Source: Phoronis australis
Lineage: Eukaryota; Phoronida; Phoronidae
Length of the DNA: 64,000 bases
Reading direction: 5' to 3'
Assembly (NCBI GenBank): GCA_002633005.1
Contig: NMRA01000098.1
Location: forward strand, 858,128 to 922,127
A model generated the notes under the pieces. It saw nothing but the letters and a program-made list of their open reading frames with translations. It did not search any database and was not told where the DNA came from. This document shows, one piece after another, positions 23,880 through 36,700 of the stretch (the stretch's first letter is position 1; the number at the start of each line of letters is the position of its first letter). Both the position numbers and the translations under genes were made by a program.

Positions 23880-25255
23880 GTCTTCCAACACTAAAATTGC
23901 GGGAACTCTAAAGTGGCATGTAGGCATTTTTAATGATTTGAGTTGTTGACTCGTTTGGTAACCATTAAGGATCTTACGAGCTTAGTAATATTTTAAACCT
24001 TTAAACGCTGCTGTTAGGAATTCATAACCGTGGCCGCTCGAGGGCGTTGAAATACAACTTTGATGGAAATGAATTTATTCAATACCTTATGATGCTCTTT
24101 CAAATATTCGAGCTTTGTTGCGGCACGGGGAGGAGGGCTTGTTGCTAACGTACTCTTTTGCAGCGGAATGCTGTTCTTCACTTTTCACAACTGAAAACAC
24201 AAATGAACCAGTAGCAGAAACGCCACCAAGATCGGAAAGGCAAAAACATTTAGTGTTGCGTCAATTAATAATTTATTTGCACGTCACTGGCATTTAACTT
24301 TAAAGCAATTTCGCAGTTTAAAAGAAATTTTACTAAAGTATCGACTTACGCTGCGTGAGGGTGAGAGTCACCGCACGCTGGCTCTGTTTCGTTAGGCTTG
24401 TGGGATTCCTAACGTGTGATACATTCACACTCTCTGCATGTCCCTCTTCCTGCTGTCACCGTTTATTTCCCTGTTTATTTCGCGTCATATTTGTTCATTC
24501 CACTTATTGCCCGATGATGAAACATGCAGGCTCGAAATATATTTCGAAGTTTGCATTAAAAAAGGAAAAATCATTGAAGATAATTCAGTCAATTGTTTGG
24601 TATGAGTTTCTGAAAAAATGTGAAATGGCAGCTAAAAAATAAGCGTGTGTAATAAGGTTGTTTACACGGTTAGTAAAAAGGCCCTTTGTAAGACCAACTA
24701 AGGAACCGCTCACAATCTTCTCGCTAGTTTCAAGAGCGTACAAACAGGTACGTTTTTCCAGACTCCCGCAGCATATACCGATATTTTAGTATGGTATCTT
24801 TTAAAATGCATGTGTACTTTAAATGCCCGTGACATGCAAACAAATTATTAATTGGGCATTGGTGACGTTCCTGCAACTAGTTGTTTCATGTTTTAGTTGT
24901 AACAAGTAAAAAGAACCTTTGGCGACAAAAGAATACGTTGACAGCTAGCCCTCCTCCCCCGACGATAATTGTGAACTGTCTCAAATGCAGTTTTGTGCAT
25001 AGTATGCGGCAACAAAGTTCGAATATTTGAAAGACCATTGTAAGGCATTTGACTAAAATCGTTTTCATTAAAGTTGTATTTCGACGACGTTAAGCTGTCA
25101 AGGTTATGAATTCATAACCGGAGCGTTTTAGGATTTGAAAACATTACTAAGTTCATCCGGTCTTGAATGGTTACCGAACAAGTCACCAACTCAGATAATT
25201 AAAGTAAATGGCTACGTAATGCTATTTTAGCCTTCCCGCAATTTTAGTGTTCGCC
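23880..25255. repeat. Second foldback element, arms about 400 bp
   Basis: Left arm (about 23885-24310) pairs in reverse complement with right arm (about 24800-25255). Matching landmarks, left then complement of right: AACACTAAAATTGCGGGAA, TTTGGTAACCATT against TTCGGTAACCATT, GAATTCATAACC, CTTTCAAATATTCGA.CTTTGTTGC, CAATTAATAATTTRTTTGCA and GTCACNGGCATTTAA. Arms are about 75-80% similar by eye, older than the 91-1559 foldback. Spacer of about 490 bp with no recognisable gene. Confidence 0.85.
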
Positions 25256-27904
25256 AACCCCAAAAACTCAGACTGGAGCGTTTTCTCAAGTCACTGGTGA
25301 GTTCGGTATTCTTGTTTGTAACGGAAATAGCATCCTATAACTGTAAGGAGTATTATAAGAGCGATTTTATGCGAGAAAGATCCAGATTCGACTTTCCTTT
25401 CGATGTCTGGAATCCGGTGTGGGAATCACGTGAATGTTGTTTAAACTATGTAACTAAGCTATAAGATGATGGTTGTACACCTGCCAAATTATGTGAAAGT
25501 TGCATTAAGTATCAGTCCACGTATCCACCGACCACAGTACAGCCAACAAGCGGCCATTCAGAGCCATGTTAAGTCTAATAAATCACATTAGAGATGAGAG
25601 AAATTGCATGAAGTACGACAGCACAGAGTTTGGTGGGGCAATTCTTTAATGCGGAATGAGTAATTTTTTACATTTTCTACTGCAGATTCTGCTTCAAACG
25701 GAATCTTTTCTGAATAATTTAGATATCACATGATAGTTTGATGACCAATGTAAGCAAAAATGGCATCGACACTAACATATCGGTTACCATGGTAATACTG
25801 GAACTGTTTCCGTGGAAGTACTTTTCATGCTTGTTAAAAACTAGTAGTAAGTTATACCCTTAGAGCGAAGCTGCCCCCACGAGAAAACTGAAAATAATAA
25901 CATGGGCATCTAGAAGACTCCATGTCGTTGAAATTGATACAGAAAACTTTGTCAGCCCTTCAGGCAGGCTTGGTAATAGATATCGGAATTTCACTATTTT
26001 CAGACCGCACATATGTGTATTTGTCGTGTTGATCCAGTCACTAGTTGTGCGCCGTTTGTACGCATTAAAATGCCGTGGTATAACACAGCAATTAAAAGAA
26101 TTGGTGTGCTTAAATATTTTTAATGAATTATAAGGAAACAAGCAGTTCCCTTTAAAATATGAAGTTATACTAGATTTGTTCATCCAACTCACTGAATACC
26201 AAACTAAAGCATACAATATGCGTTAGTTGAATGATGGCTGATCTGAAGTGCAGGTTTGCTGCGAATTTATCTATTTATCTGGTACCGCCAGTCGCATCAA
26301 ATGTGGTATTTTTACAAATTGCCGAGAGAAACAACTTTGAAAACTATTGATAAATGCACAAAGAATATAGCAAGATATTTGAGAACCTTAAAAGAGAGGG
26401 GATGTGAAGGAGGTGGAACTTGTCCTCCTGAGAAGTTATAGTCTGTCTCAGTGTCTGCCTCGGAGGTAGCTAGCGAGCTAGCGGTATGAAGACTGTCGTC
26501 AAAATATTTAGTATACAGCTTTGTACCAAAGCTACCTCGGAGGCAGGTGTGCAGCAGGAGCTAGATTATCTACCATAGTAGATTCAGTTGCCCGAATCAT
26601 CGTTACAACCCTCGACATATACTGGCGTCGCTAAAGACACTGAGTACATCCACTGCACACAAGAGGGGAAATCCGACAGAAGTCTGAAAAATGACGTAAA
26701 GTCAAAGTTCAACGTCCTGCTTCATGCGAGCTCAGGTAGGAATCACCAAGCTCCAGGGTCAGACCCTGAGGAATATTTTGAGGAGCACGTCATTCATGCA
26801 AAAATAATTTTATTGACACACCGTGATTGCTTATAGCTTAGTCCTTATCGATTAATCATATTTGATTTTAAATCTCTTAAAGTATATGCAGTATATGTAT
26901 ACATTGACATAGAAAATAGGTAGTTATCATAACTTTTCATAATAACCACCAAATGTGTTTAAACATTTTACATGACTTCTGCCCATGTCCTACTTTTAGA
27001 AACTAGAGAGTATGTTATGTCCAGCATTGAATTTTTGTGATTGAATATGAACTAATTAAACATGCCAAATCCGTCAAATATATTGTGCATTTCTCAAAAA
27101 ACTTACATTGATATTAGGTTGTGATTTTGCAACTAGTGAAGCTTACAAACATGGCTAGGCTAAAAATGGAACGGAACTCGAAAAATGGAGCTGATATATG
27201 CCTAATGTGCAGTTCACAGTTTTGCTCAATCACACATCGCTGAGGGAGAAGGCAAAGTCACACATCACAATTCACCCTCCCAAAGTATGATTAAAAAAGA
27301 CAGGAATTTTAACATGACCCATACGTCCCTCAAATTATCCCTTTGACTAGAGGCCCTGAAGGGACAATTGATCTGTTAACCACGTAAAGGAGTCCGGTGT
27401 TGTTTCATGCATGCTGAATTTACAGTAGAGTTCAAAATTCCTGTTTACCTCATATGATTGCCAAAAAGCGATGTATTTCTGAATTTTAAGGTACACTAAC
27501 AAAAATAATCAGTGACTGTTGTGAGGGTTCCACAATATTTATCTAAGATCTTGAATCTATAGTTTCCATGTCATACCTGTGCACGAAAGATAGTGTATAC
27601 TATGTATACAATGGATTACAAAAACACAATTACACAAGTCATATTTTTTGTGGAAATCTATTATGTTGAACTTGGTTAACTTCTTGGGCTCATCGTGAAG
27701 GTGGGCTCATGTGAAGTGCAGAATGTTATTGCTCAATTTTTGGGGTCATATCAGCTGCCACCTACTGTTCTGTGTTATAAAAACAGAGATGAGGAATAAA
27801 ATTGTCAAACATGGTTTTACTTTTTAGATGTGTGATTACTTTTGAAAAACCAGGGCAGAATTTGATGTTTACTCTTCATTTAAAAGAGAATAAATCCATA
27901 AACT
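25256..27904. other. Non-coding stretch with one hairpin
   Basis: No exon that I can recognise. An open frame on the minus strand (26216-25860) has no family resemblance and no splice context. The only structured item is an inverted pair at 26455-26471 and 26530-26546 (CTGCCTCGGAGGTAGCT against its complement, 16 of 17 pairing), with a 58-nt loop. Confidence 0.5.
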
Positions 27905-28198
27905 TCACTGTCTAGAAATTTTACTCAAACTACATATTACAGAGTTGGGGATTGATCTCTTAATACAACGGAACCTAAACCCGGACCATGAGCAATACAA
28001 CACAATACATGGATATAAAAAATTGATGTTTAGGCTCCAAGGAAAGGATTCGTGTGCGCGGTAAGAGTTACTGAGGTGCATGACAAATTTTTGTAGATAC
28101 TTTGGGATTCCACTTCTGTGGTCATCCACGGGTAACGTGTTCACATAGATTAGCATCGTCATTGTTCCCGTTGTTATAGTAAAGATAATTACGAGCAT
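27905..28198 (-). CDS. Unrecognised open frame with N-terminal membrane anchor
   Basis: A 97-codon frame on the minus strand starts MLVIIFTITTGTMTMLIYVN, a strongly hydrophobic stretch like a signal anchor of a type II membrane protein, followed by a charged LPVDDHRSGIPKYLQKF segment. The C-terminal half looks less protein-like and could be intron. It might be the first exon of a Golgi enzyme or a chance frame; I recognise no family and see no promoter or further exon on the minus strand. Confidence 0.15.
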   Translation of the reverse strand: MLVIIFTITTGTMTMLIYVNTLPVDDHRSGIPKYLQKFVMHLSNSYRAHESFPWSLNINFLYPCIVLYCSWSGFRFRCIKRSIPNSVICSLSKISRQ

Positions 28199-29328
28199 TT
28201 ATGGGCAACGGTCTGATGTACGCCCAAGGTACTAGATCCATGCGACCTGTGTTGTTATATCCAACAATGACACAACAAAGGAAAACAATGATACGACCGA
28301 TGGGCGATATACATGCGACGAGTTGCCATGGACAGTGGTGGAGTTTGCCTTGTCATTTGAATGTGTTTAGAGAACTGCAAACCGGTATTTCGTCAGGAAA
28401 ATTTCTGCGGCCTTTTGTTTTAAGTCGTATGAAAGATTGTGGTCATGCCACTAAACTTATCATTCATTTGATATTAGAATGCATTGCATGAACAATTGAT
28501 CAACAGAAAATCTGGCTGGAAAAATACTCATGAGGAAATTGCAAAGCATAACAACTGTAAATTAAAATAACCTACATTTGTCGAGTTCATGTCTAACCCT
28601 GTTGACTGGGGAAGACATAATAGGCTTTTTAAAAATGGAGCAATGTATGGTATCTAGGAGTACTATAGGCCTAGGTTGTAAGTAGTAAAACATTTAAAAC
28701 ATTAAGGAAGAACAAACTCGTTGCAAAAAATCGAAAAACATTAAGGACAATCTGATTTTACGTGCTCACGCAACGGTCTCAGACATTTGAAAATTTCTCA
28801 TTTTAGTACATTTGAGGTTTCAAAACATATAACCAATCAAATGATTGACGAAGTTTTTATTTTATGCAACAAAAGTAACATATTTTGTCAACATTTTGGC
28901 CAAGTTTCATTCTCACAGCAGTGGGGACAGATTTGGTATAGCAGCGCATTGAAGATAACCTCCAAATGGCATAACGGGGGCAGTGCAGTAAAACTACTAA
29001 AGGAGGGTGGTAAATCGGAATCTTTTTTTCAAGACATCTGTGTAACAGTCTACAGTCACCACTTAACAATGCCAAGTGTATAATAATTCAATAGCTTTCA
29101 TTCAAGGAAAAATATAAACAATTAAAAGTGGACAGTTTTTGCAGCGTGAAAACATGGCTGCGAAGCCGTAAAATGTTTTCGAGCAATGGATAGAGTTCCG
29201 TATCAAATATACAGTTAAATAGAGTGCACCAATAACAGTATCATTTCAGGGGTACGTAATTTACAAAAATCCAAGGCAATTTCATCTGCGCCAGCGGCTT
29301 TCCCAAGTCAATAGTTGACTCTTTACAT
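28199..29328. other. Non-coding, nothing recognised
   Basis: Open frames up to 98 codons on both strands, none with recognisable motifs. Confidence 0.45.
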
Positions 29329-29333
29329 GAAAG

Positions 29334-30280
29334 CAGTGGCGGATCTAGGGGCCCAACATTTTGTCTGTAAGCACTTGCGCAAACCACGATTGTAGATGCG
29401 CATAGCACCGAATGGGGGGAGGTCGGGAGGGGGGCAAACCTCCCGCCCAGGAAATTTTTCTGTTTTTGCCTCTAAAAATCGAGCATTTTCCTTGATTCCT
29501 GAAGAATTATCCAAGAAAAAAAGGCAAAACAAAAACACGGAGAACGTGTCAAACAGGGAAAACTACAAATACCACAGACTCAAACTCACAACCCGGCGGA
29601 TAGAGCGCGCGTGCTTTACCACTACACCACCACGATTTAGCTCCTAATTTGATACTAAGAGACCTACTTTTATGGTCTACAGCGTTTGCGCGCGAAACCT
29701 ATTTCTTTCTGTAATGCTTATTACGTGTTTTACATTTTGTGCAATCGGTTCGTAAAATTTGTTATATTTAAAATACTTCAATTGCCCAAAAGACCAACTC
29801 CGTTTTTCGTGTTGGCAATAATGACGGGATTGCTTTGGAAATCGTCTTAAGCTAAGGTTTGAGAAAGAGAGAATTATGAGTTTCTGAGTGATTCACTGAG
29901 GCTTCGATTAAAATTCACATCTTACCAGCAGCTTCTGTTTTTTCATCGTCACTCAGGTTCCATTTTCTTTAAAAAATGAAGTAGGTCTAATTTTCTTCAT
30001 TGCACAATGTTGCAGACGACGGAAACGGAGTCGTAGTGCACAAGGCCACTGCCGGTCGCCAGGGATATCGCGAGAGAGCCATATTTAGCCATAGTTCCGT
30101 TACGATTGCGCCGATCGTGGTCCGAATTTGACACTAAAACTACACACATTTAAATTTTGTTTCATCAGTATAATTAATAAACTCAACACTTCCCTACGCT
30201 TTTGCTGTTTTACTTTTTTGCGGCAGCCAAGGGGGGNGGGGGGAGGGGGTGGGCCTCCTCCCCCCTTAGATCCGCCTATG
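29334..30280. mobile_element. hAT-like element with 5-bp target duplication
   Basis: Starts CAGTGGCGGATCTAGGGG and ends CCCCCTTAGATCCGCCTATG, an inverted terminal repeat. GAAAG flanks both sides (29329-29333 and 30281-30285). CAG..CTG-type ends are common in hAT elements; most make 8-bp duplications, but a hAT5 group makes 5-bp ones. G-runs lie just inside both ends, including the N at 30237. Interior lacks a transposase frame and carries a tRNA-like SINE piece. It ends about 470 bp upstream of the HDAC start codon. Confidence 0.8.
29560..29645 (-). repeat. tRNA-derived SINE-like segment
   Basis: The minus strand reads TGGTGGTGTAGTGGTAAAGC (A-box-like, as in the D arm of tRNAs) followed about 30 bases later by GAGTTTGAGTC (B-box-like, as in the T arm). 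The spacing fits a tRNA, but the acceptor and anticodon stems do not close well, so a SINE head or tRNA pseudogene is more likely than a working tRNA. Confidence 0.4.
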
Positions 30281-30285
30281 GAAAG

Positions 30286-30753
30286 TCTCCCCGCTTTTTG
30301 TAACGTCATGTGGCAATTTTCGAGAATTAGTCCGAATTTGTGAACAGAATTCTATAACTCGTAAACTGGAAGGTTGTGACGTCAACATCCATTAAGCGAA
30401 AACTCGAAAACAACAACAGATTCGTCACAACATACGCCAGTGAGTAAACAAAGGCCTGAGGTCATCCGACGCACGTACCGCAGCAAACCTATGGCAAACC
30501 GATAAAGCTCTCATAGGAGTTCGCTCCCCTGTTAATATGAAATGACCATGTCAAACATAGTTTTCACTATCGTCTACTTTGGAAGTAGTTTAAATAACTT
30601 AGCCGTTTATCGTCATTTAAATAATTGTTAATATATAATTTTGAATACGATCCTTAGTTATCATGAGCTTGGGTGTCTTTTTTGTAAATGTTGAATATTA
30701 ATAAAAATCAGTTACCTAGCCTCGTTATCATAATTTATTCAAGCAGCGTAGAA
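30286..30753 (+). promoter_or_regulatory. Upstream region of HDAC
   Basis: Sits between the hAT-like element and the HDAC start codon. A perfect cAMP-response palindrome TGACGTCA lies at 30377-30384. No clear TATA box is placed near the start codon. A transcription start cannot be read from the sequence. Confidence 0.4.
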
Positions 30754-33700
30754 ATGGCTACACAAGCGCACAGCAAGAAGAAAATTTGTTACTATTATGA
30801 CGGTAAATGCTTTTTATTTGTAAAATTCTTCGTCCTGTTTCAGTATTGAACTTATCTTTTGCGCTTTAAGTCGTAAAATAAGATTTTTGCAGTTGATGCG
30901 ATTGAGTTTAGAGGCCGATAATTGCTCGGTACGATTGACCTATTTCATTGTCACTTTTCAGAAAGTTTTGAACAGTGTTAAAAGTCTATTTAACTCGTAT
31001 ATAATGCATTTTAACCGTTTTGGTTGTGGTTTAATATTCACGAATGCTATTTAAGGTACTTATTAAGCCGTGTTTAGTTGGTATTGATAAGATTCTTTTT
31101 AAAATATTCAAATTCAGTCCAAACACAAAACATGCTTCGATCGCAGTACAATAGAATATGAAATCTACGGAAGCGTAATTTTCCGATTTCTGTTACGAGT
31201 ACTACAGTTCCATTCCGTAGTTTTTCATCAATTTTAGACTCCAATTTTAGAGTTGTGCTTTCTACTTGGCTGCATACAATAATATAAGCAGAGTTATGTT
31301 GTTCTGTTGGGATTATTCTTGCTCGTTTTTGTTTTAAAACATTTGTTTATGATAAGAAATTAAAATCGAAATGTACGGTAGACATTTTATTAAGCTGTCC
31401 AGTTATTTGTGACATGATTCGAACTTATTGTGCCAAAAGCATTTGTATAAACATATGAGTTTTGTCCATGTTAAAATTGTAGTAACAAATGCCCATTTTC
31501 GAAATCCTAGGTCACTGTTTATTTATCTTTAATTAATACATTTGGTGTTTCCACAAGTTTACAGGCACGCATTAGAATAAGGGACCTTAGATGAGTCCCT
31601 GTTTGGGACTGTTTCATGCAACTGGGCACAGATATCTCAAGTAACAGTAAATCATTGCAGAAAATGAATGGCACATTGTAGATAGTTTTGATGAGATCTG
31701 TCGACACACCAAATTTGTCCACGAACAGTGGAGTTATTGTTTTTGAAAGCAAAAAATGACAAATGACGGCCACAGCGCCATCTTGCATCGGATTTCAACT
31801 AAACAAAAGACCGTAATCGTCTAAACATAAAATGCTGCTTGGTGTGTGAATTTCGTGTGGATCGGATAAGAAATGTGATCTGTAGGGTGTAGCTATACTA
31901 TGACAGGATAAAAAGTGCACCTTGGGTTTGGTTAATAAAAGAACAATCAGTAAGTCAGAGTGAGGAAAGGATGCAGTAACACAGACAGCATTCAAGGCGA
32001 AATCCATCTACATATCAAATCTCTGAAAAACCAGTCTAGGAGTGCCAGAGATGTGGCACAAAACCTCAGTCAAAGAAAAAATTACTTGAGAACTGTAAGT
32101 CTTAAAGGTGATGCATACTTCCAGGATCACTACAGAGACATTGGAGCTATGGCTCTGAAAGCAAGCAAAGTAATAAATACCGTAGTGGCTGCCACAGCAT
32201 CATCTTGTGTCTGACTCCAACCAAAAGCAATAAGTCTCAAACTATTGATGATACATACCGTATATTGATCATTTGAGAAATGTGACCTGTAGCATGCAAA
32301 GAAATAAAAAATTAGAGTAGTATAATTGGAGAAATTTCATTTTACCGTGTAATAGCAACATCATTCAGTGAGAACAAATTTGTTGACCTGGGAAATTCGG
32401 AAGTCGTCACTGCGAGTATCAAAGTCACATATGCGATTGTCTGTGTTCTATGTTTGTCCACTGGCAGGACGAATTGAGTTAGAGAATGAATGAACATTTA
32501 CAGGAGAAATTGGAAAGGCACACTTACGATATGACCGCACGACCTTTTTTATCAACGATTATCGCGCTGGATTGGCAAACTCTGACTTCATTCAGTGACC
32601 TGGGATTTTCAGTTTTGGTAACCACGTATTTTGTTTGGGGACTTGGGATTTTTGCCTGGTCGACAAATGCATCTTATTCTTGGCATTGAGCACTGCATCA
32701 CCATTGAAAATGAAGCAAGCTTACATACATTTGTCAGCGTTCTGTCAATCTAACGTGGCTCATTGTACTTAATGGTATTTTTTTCACTGCCTTTTCAGCA
32801 TAGGGTTTGTTACATCACAATGGTAGCCATCTATGAGTTTTTCTTTGTTTTGCTGCAGGGGACATTGGGAATTACTATTATGGTCAAGGTCACCCGATGA
32901 AACCTCACCGCATACGAATGGCTCACAACCTGTTATTGAATTATGGACTATACCGCAAGATGGAAATTTATGTAAGTGTGTATCATAGTGTATGTATTCA
33001 TGCCTGAAATTCATGGGATTACATCATTGCTGTGAATTTCGAAAATTATAATTTTTCATGAATCGGTTTTACTCAGGATTAATTCCATGTTACCCAACAT
33101 CTTGAAAACATCTCACCTATTGTCATAACTTTAATTAATTCTTTTCACTAGCTCAAAATAAAAAAGCGTTGTTTAAGTACTGTTTACGCTCTGACTTACT
33201 TGTTCACTGCTTTTGATTTATCTTTCGACTGCAGCGCCCCCACAAGGCCACACAAGAAGAGATGACAAAATTCCACAGTGATGACTACATCAAGTTCTTA
33301 CGCAGCATTCGTCCAGACAACATGTCTGAGTACAACAAACAAATGCAGAGATGTATGTGAAAAGTTTCTAACTGGGTATTTGACTTTTTGGAGAAGTTTA
33401 CACGAACCGCTTGGCCCTAAATTAGTCCAAAATTTCTTACATTTTTGCACCATGGGTGAAATGCTGCAACTCTATAGATAGTAGTATTTGTTTGCTTGTA
33501 AGTGGAAATCCTAGGTTTCCCATTTCAAAAGAAGGGAAATCTTTTCTGGTAAACCTAAAATACCATTCCAGTTTTCAATTTTTGAAAAACAAGTTCTGGG
33601 TGTTGCATTAGTCTTTCTGTTGCATTTACGACGCAGCTTGGTTTTACCGATACCTTGGTGCACACTGTCTTTATGATAGTTCTCATCCAGCAGAAACTGG

Positions 33701-36700
33701 GAAATGAGTGTGCAACTGCATGGAATTGTGGCCAGAGTCGGTTTCCGGTAATGATTTTAATAAACCGTATTATCAATTTTGATGAAGTAAAAATCAAAGA
33801 ATATTTGTATTCTGGTATTTACTACTGGAATATGAATTCTGTTTGAAACCTCCAACGCGATGAAGAAATCTGATTCTGTGAATTCTGCCCGTTTTTCAAT
33901 GTTAATGAAACCATTGTTTCTACGTCATTATTTGGCAAAACTACACTATTTTGCACTTTTTTTATTGAGACAGAGGTTGGGTTCCCCACCTGTATGGTGA
34001 GTTGACTGCAAGACATTGCACTGATCCCACAAGTAACAGGCTGGTGTTTTGGGAATGTCATGACCTTACCAGCTGACATTAGGTAGATGACTGATAATTC
34101 GGCAAGACTGGAGCGTTAGACTGTGGAGATAACCAAAATTTCTTGCTGTGCTTCATGAGTGTCTGTTGTTCTGCAATGTTTTGTTAATCCGTGTAAAGTT
34201 CTCATGATTTTTAATTTTATTTGGTTTACTCAGTGTTTATATACCATCAGATGACCATCCAAACTATGTTATGTTTATTGCTTTCTTATGGCCACGTCTG
34301 AGTGAATTTGCTTTTACTGAAAATGTGTGCGCTCATACTGGACTAGGTAGTTGTGTCGTATTGTCAACTAGGCTGAGCAAAACGTCACATAACTTTTAAC
34401 TTGTGGTTTATGGTTTATGGTATAAGTAGAAATGACGAGGCGTTGCGTTTGTGGTGGTTGTGTCAACTTAGTATCTGACCACGCTGTTGCTCCTTTCAAT
34501 TTTCTGTGGGACATTGGAGAAGCGCGGATATAGCTCACGTTAGAACAAAATCTCGCGTGGTCACGCCCTTGGAGCTAAGAAACATGCAATTGAAGTCGCT
34601 TTTCTTCTATTTTCTCTTTTTTGGAATTTTGAATTCACGATTATGATATGCTGTGCTATAAAGAATCTTTAATGATGCTTAAAACGTAAGTCACTTGTCA
34701 AAACAAGGTAAATGGTGGTTTTAATAATTGTGTGGCATACAGGTTGGTAGTGGTTTATGTTTTCTTATTTTTCGTTTCAGTCAACGTGGGAGAAGATTGT
34801 CCCGTCTTTGATGGTCTGTACGAGTTCTGTCAGCTGTCAACAGGGGGCTCTGTTGGTAGGTTTGGCATGTTTGTGCTTGTTCGTAGTTTGTTTGCTTGCT
34901 GGTATTGCAGAAGTGATTGTTTGAAAATTGTTTATACATGAAATCTATTATTAGGAAAGTCTAGCATCTCAAATTGTAATAAACTGGTCACAAGCCACCA
35001 TTTATAAATGCATGTTCATTTTATGCATTTACTATCTGCTGTATTTGTTTTAGCTGGTGCTGTAAAGCTGAACAAGCAGGCGGCGGATATTGCTGTTAAT
35101 TGGTCAGGCGGGCTTCACCACGCTAAGAAGTCAGAGGCATCTGGGTTCTGCTACGTCAATGATATTGTGCTGGCAATCCTTGAGCTTCTCAAGTAGGTGT
35201 TGGGTAGATTTCTAGGGATTTGTTTGCTTAAGTGTAAAGTCTGATAATCATTTCTTGTTCACTGCTTAAATATATTGAACTAGGACCAAAATACAAGCAA
35301 CCAATATTGAAACTGTTAAAAATATATTGTACATAAACACTAAATGAAAAAATTGTTCTCTGATCAAGGTGTCATCATTACTCTTGTTTCGTATTGCCTC
35401 CAACTGGATGTGCTATGTTTAAACGTGTGATATACCCAGTTATCATATGTTGGCACTGTCTAACGGTCTCTAACCTACCTAAATGTATTTTTGTGCTCAG
35501 ATACCACCAGAGGGTGCTGTACATTGACATTGACATTCACCACGGTGATGGTGTTGAGGAGGCTTTCTACACGACGGACCGTGTCATGACTGTGTCTTTC
35601 CATAAGTACGGGGAGTATTTCCCTGGCACAGGAGATCTTAGGGTTAGTAAAGATTTGGTTTCTCTTATTGCATGACTCTGCACTAGTGAGCGTTCTCTGA
35701 AATGTTGCTGGAATGGCAAGGTCAAGGTTATGTACGACCCTGGAAAGATGTTCAAATTTGGCTAACTTGGGAATGTCTAATCCCGGTAATAGCTGATCGG
35801 ATTCATGTGAAACTCTCAGGTAGACAGTATACTTTATCCAGTCTTCTTCAAACCCTATGAGGGATTGCATTTAAAATGTTTCACTTTTGCACTGAGGTGC
35901 TATCAAAAAGGAGTTTTAAGATTTTCGTGGAAAAAACTCAAAAGTTCCGTAGAAGGAAATGAGTAGTGTAACAGTGTTTTTGAGTTTTCATCTTCAACAT
36001 TTATGTCAAACAAAGTTAGGTCATCTTATTTATATCTTTGGTTTAATTTGCCGTTTGTTTTTTGCTAAATTTCCTTAAAAGACATGATCATCAGATACAA
36101 TTAGTGGCACATTCATTTGGAAAAAAGTCAAATTTAATTTTGAAGGATTTCTATTTTCAGAAAATATGTACTTTCACCAAGCTTAAATCTATAATTTATT
36201 TAGATATTTGGCTAAATATTCATGATTCAATCTATTATGGCACGTGATTGGTCATAAAAATGTGTATCTTAGCAACAAATGCTGGGACTACCAATAAGGG
36301 CACGGATTGGTCCCCTCGTGGCTATAAAGCTGACTCTCTCTGTACAGTGTGCTGGTGTTCGAAGTAAATACACAGAACTGATGTTAGCCTTAATCTACAG
36401 ACTGTACACTTCCTCATATAATACTGCTTACATGATACTTGGGATAATCCGTTGTGTACAAAATAACAAAAATCAAACTAATGTCGTTTTATTTGTTCTT
36501 TACTCCCATCTGACATCGCGTTGGAGTCTGGAATGAGCCTAAATTGTACTAGTTATATGGGACTGGTGCACTAACCTTAAGACAGTGCCCTCCATGGTCA
36601 TATTTGACTTGGTGATGTACACACATCAAAGTAATTTTCTTTCTGTTGGATTACTTGTAGGACATTGGTGCAGGTAAAGGCAAGTATTATGCGGTGAACT

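Noticed and set aside
25860-26216. 118-codon minus-strand gene
   Set aside because: No recognisable motif, no splice or promoter context; composition fits chance.
29560-29645. Functional tRNA gene
   Set aside because: A and B box-like motifs are present, but acceptor and anticodon stems do not pair properly.
35475-35870. 131-codon minus-strand frame in HDAC
   Set aside because: Antisense shadow of HDAC exon 6 and intron.
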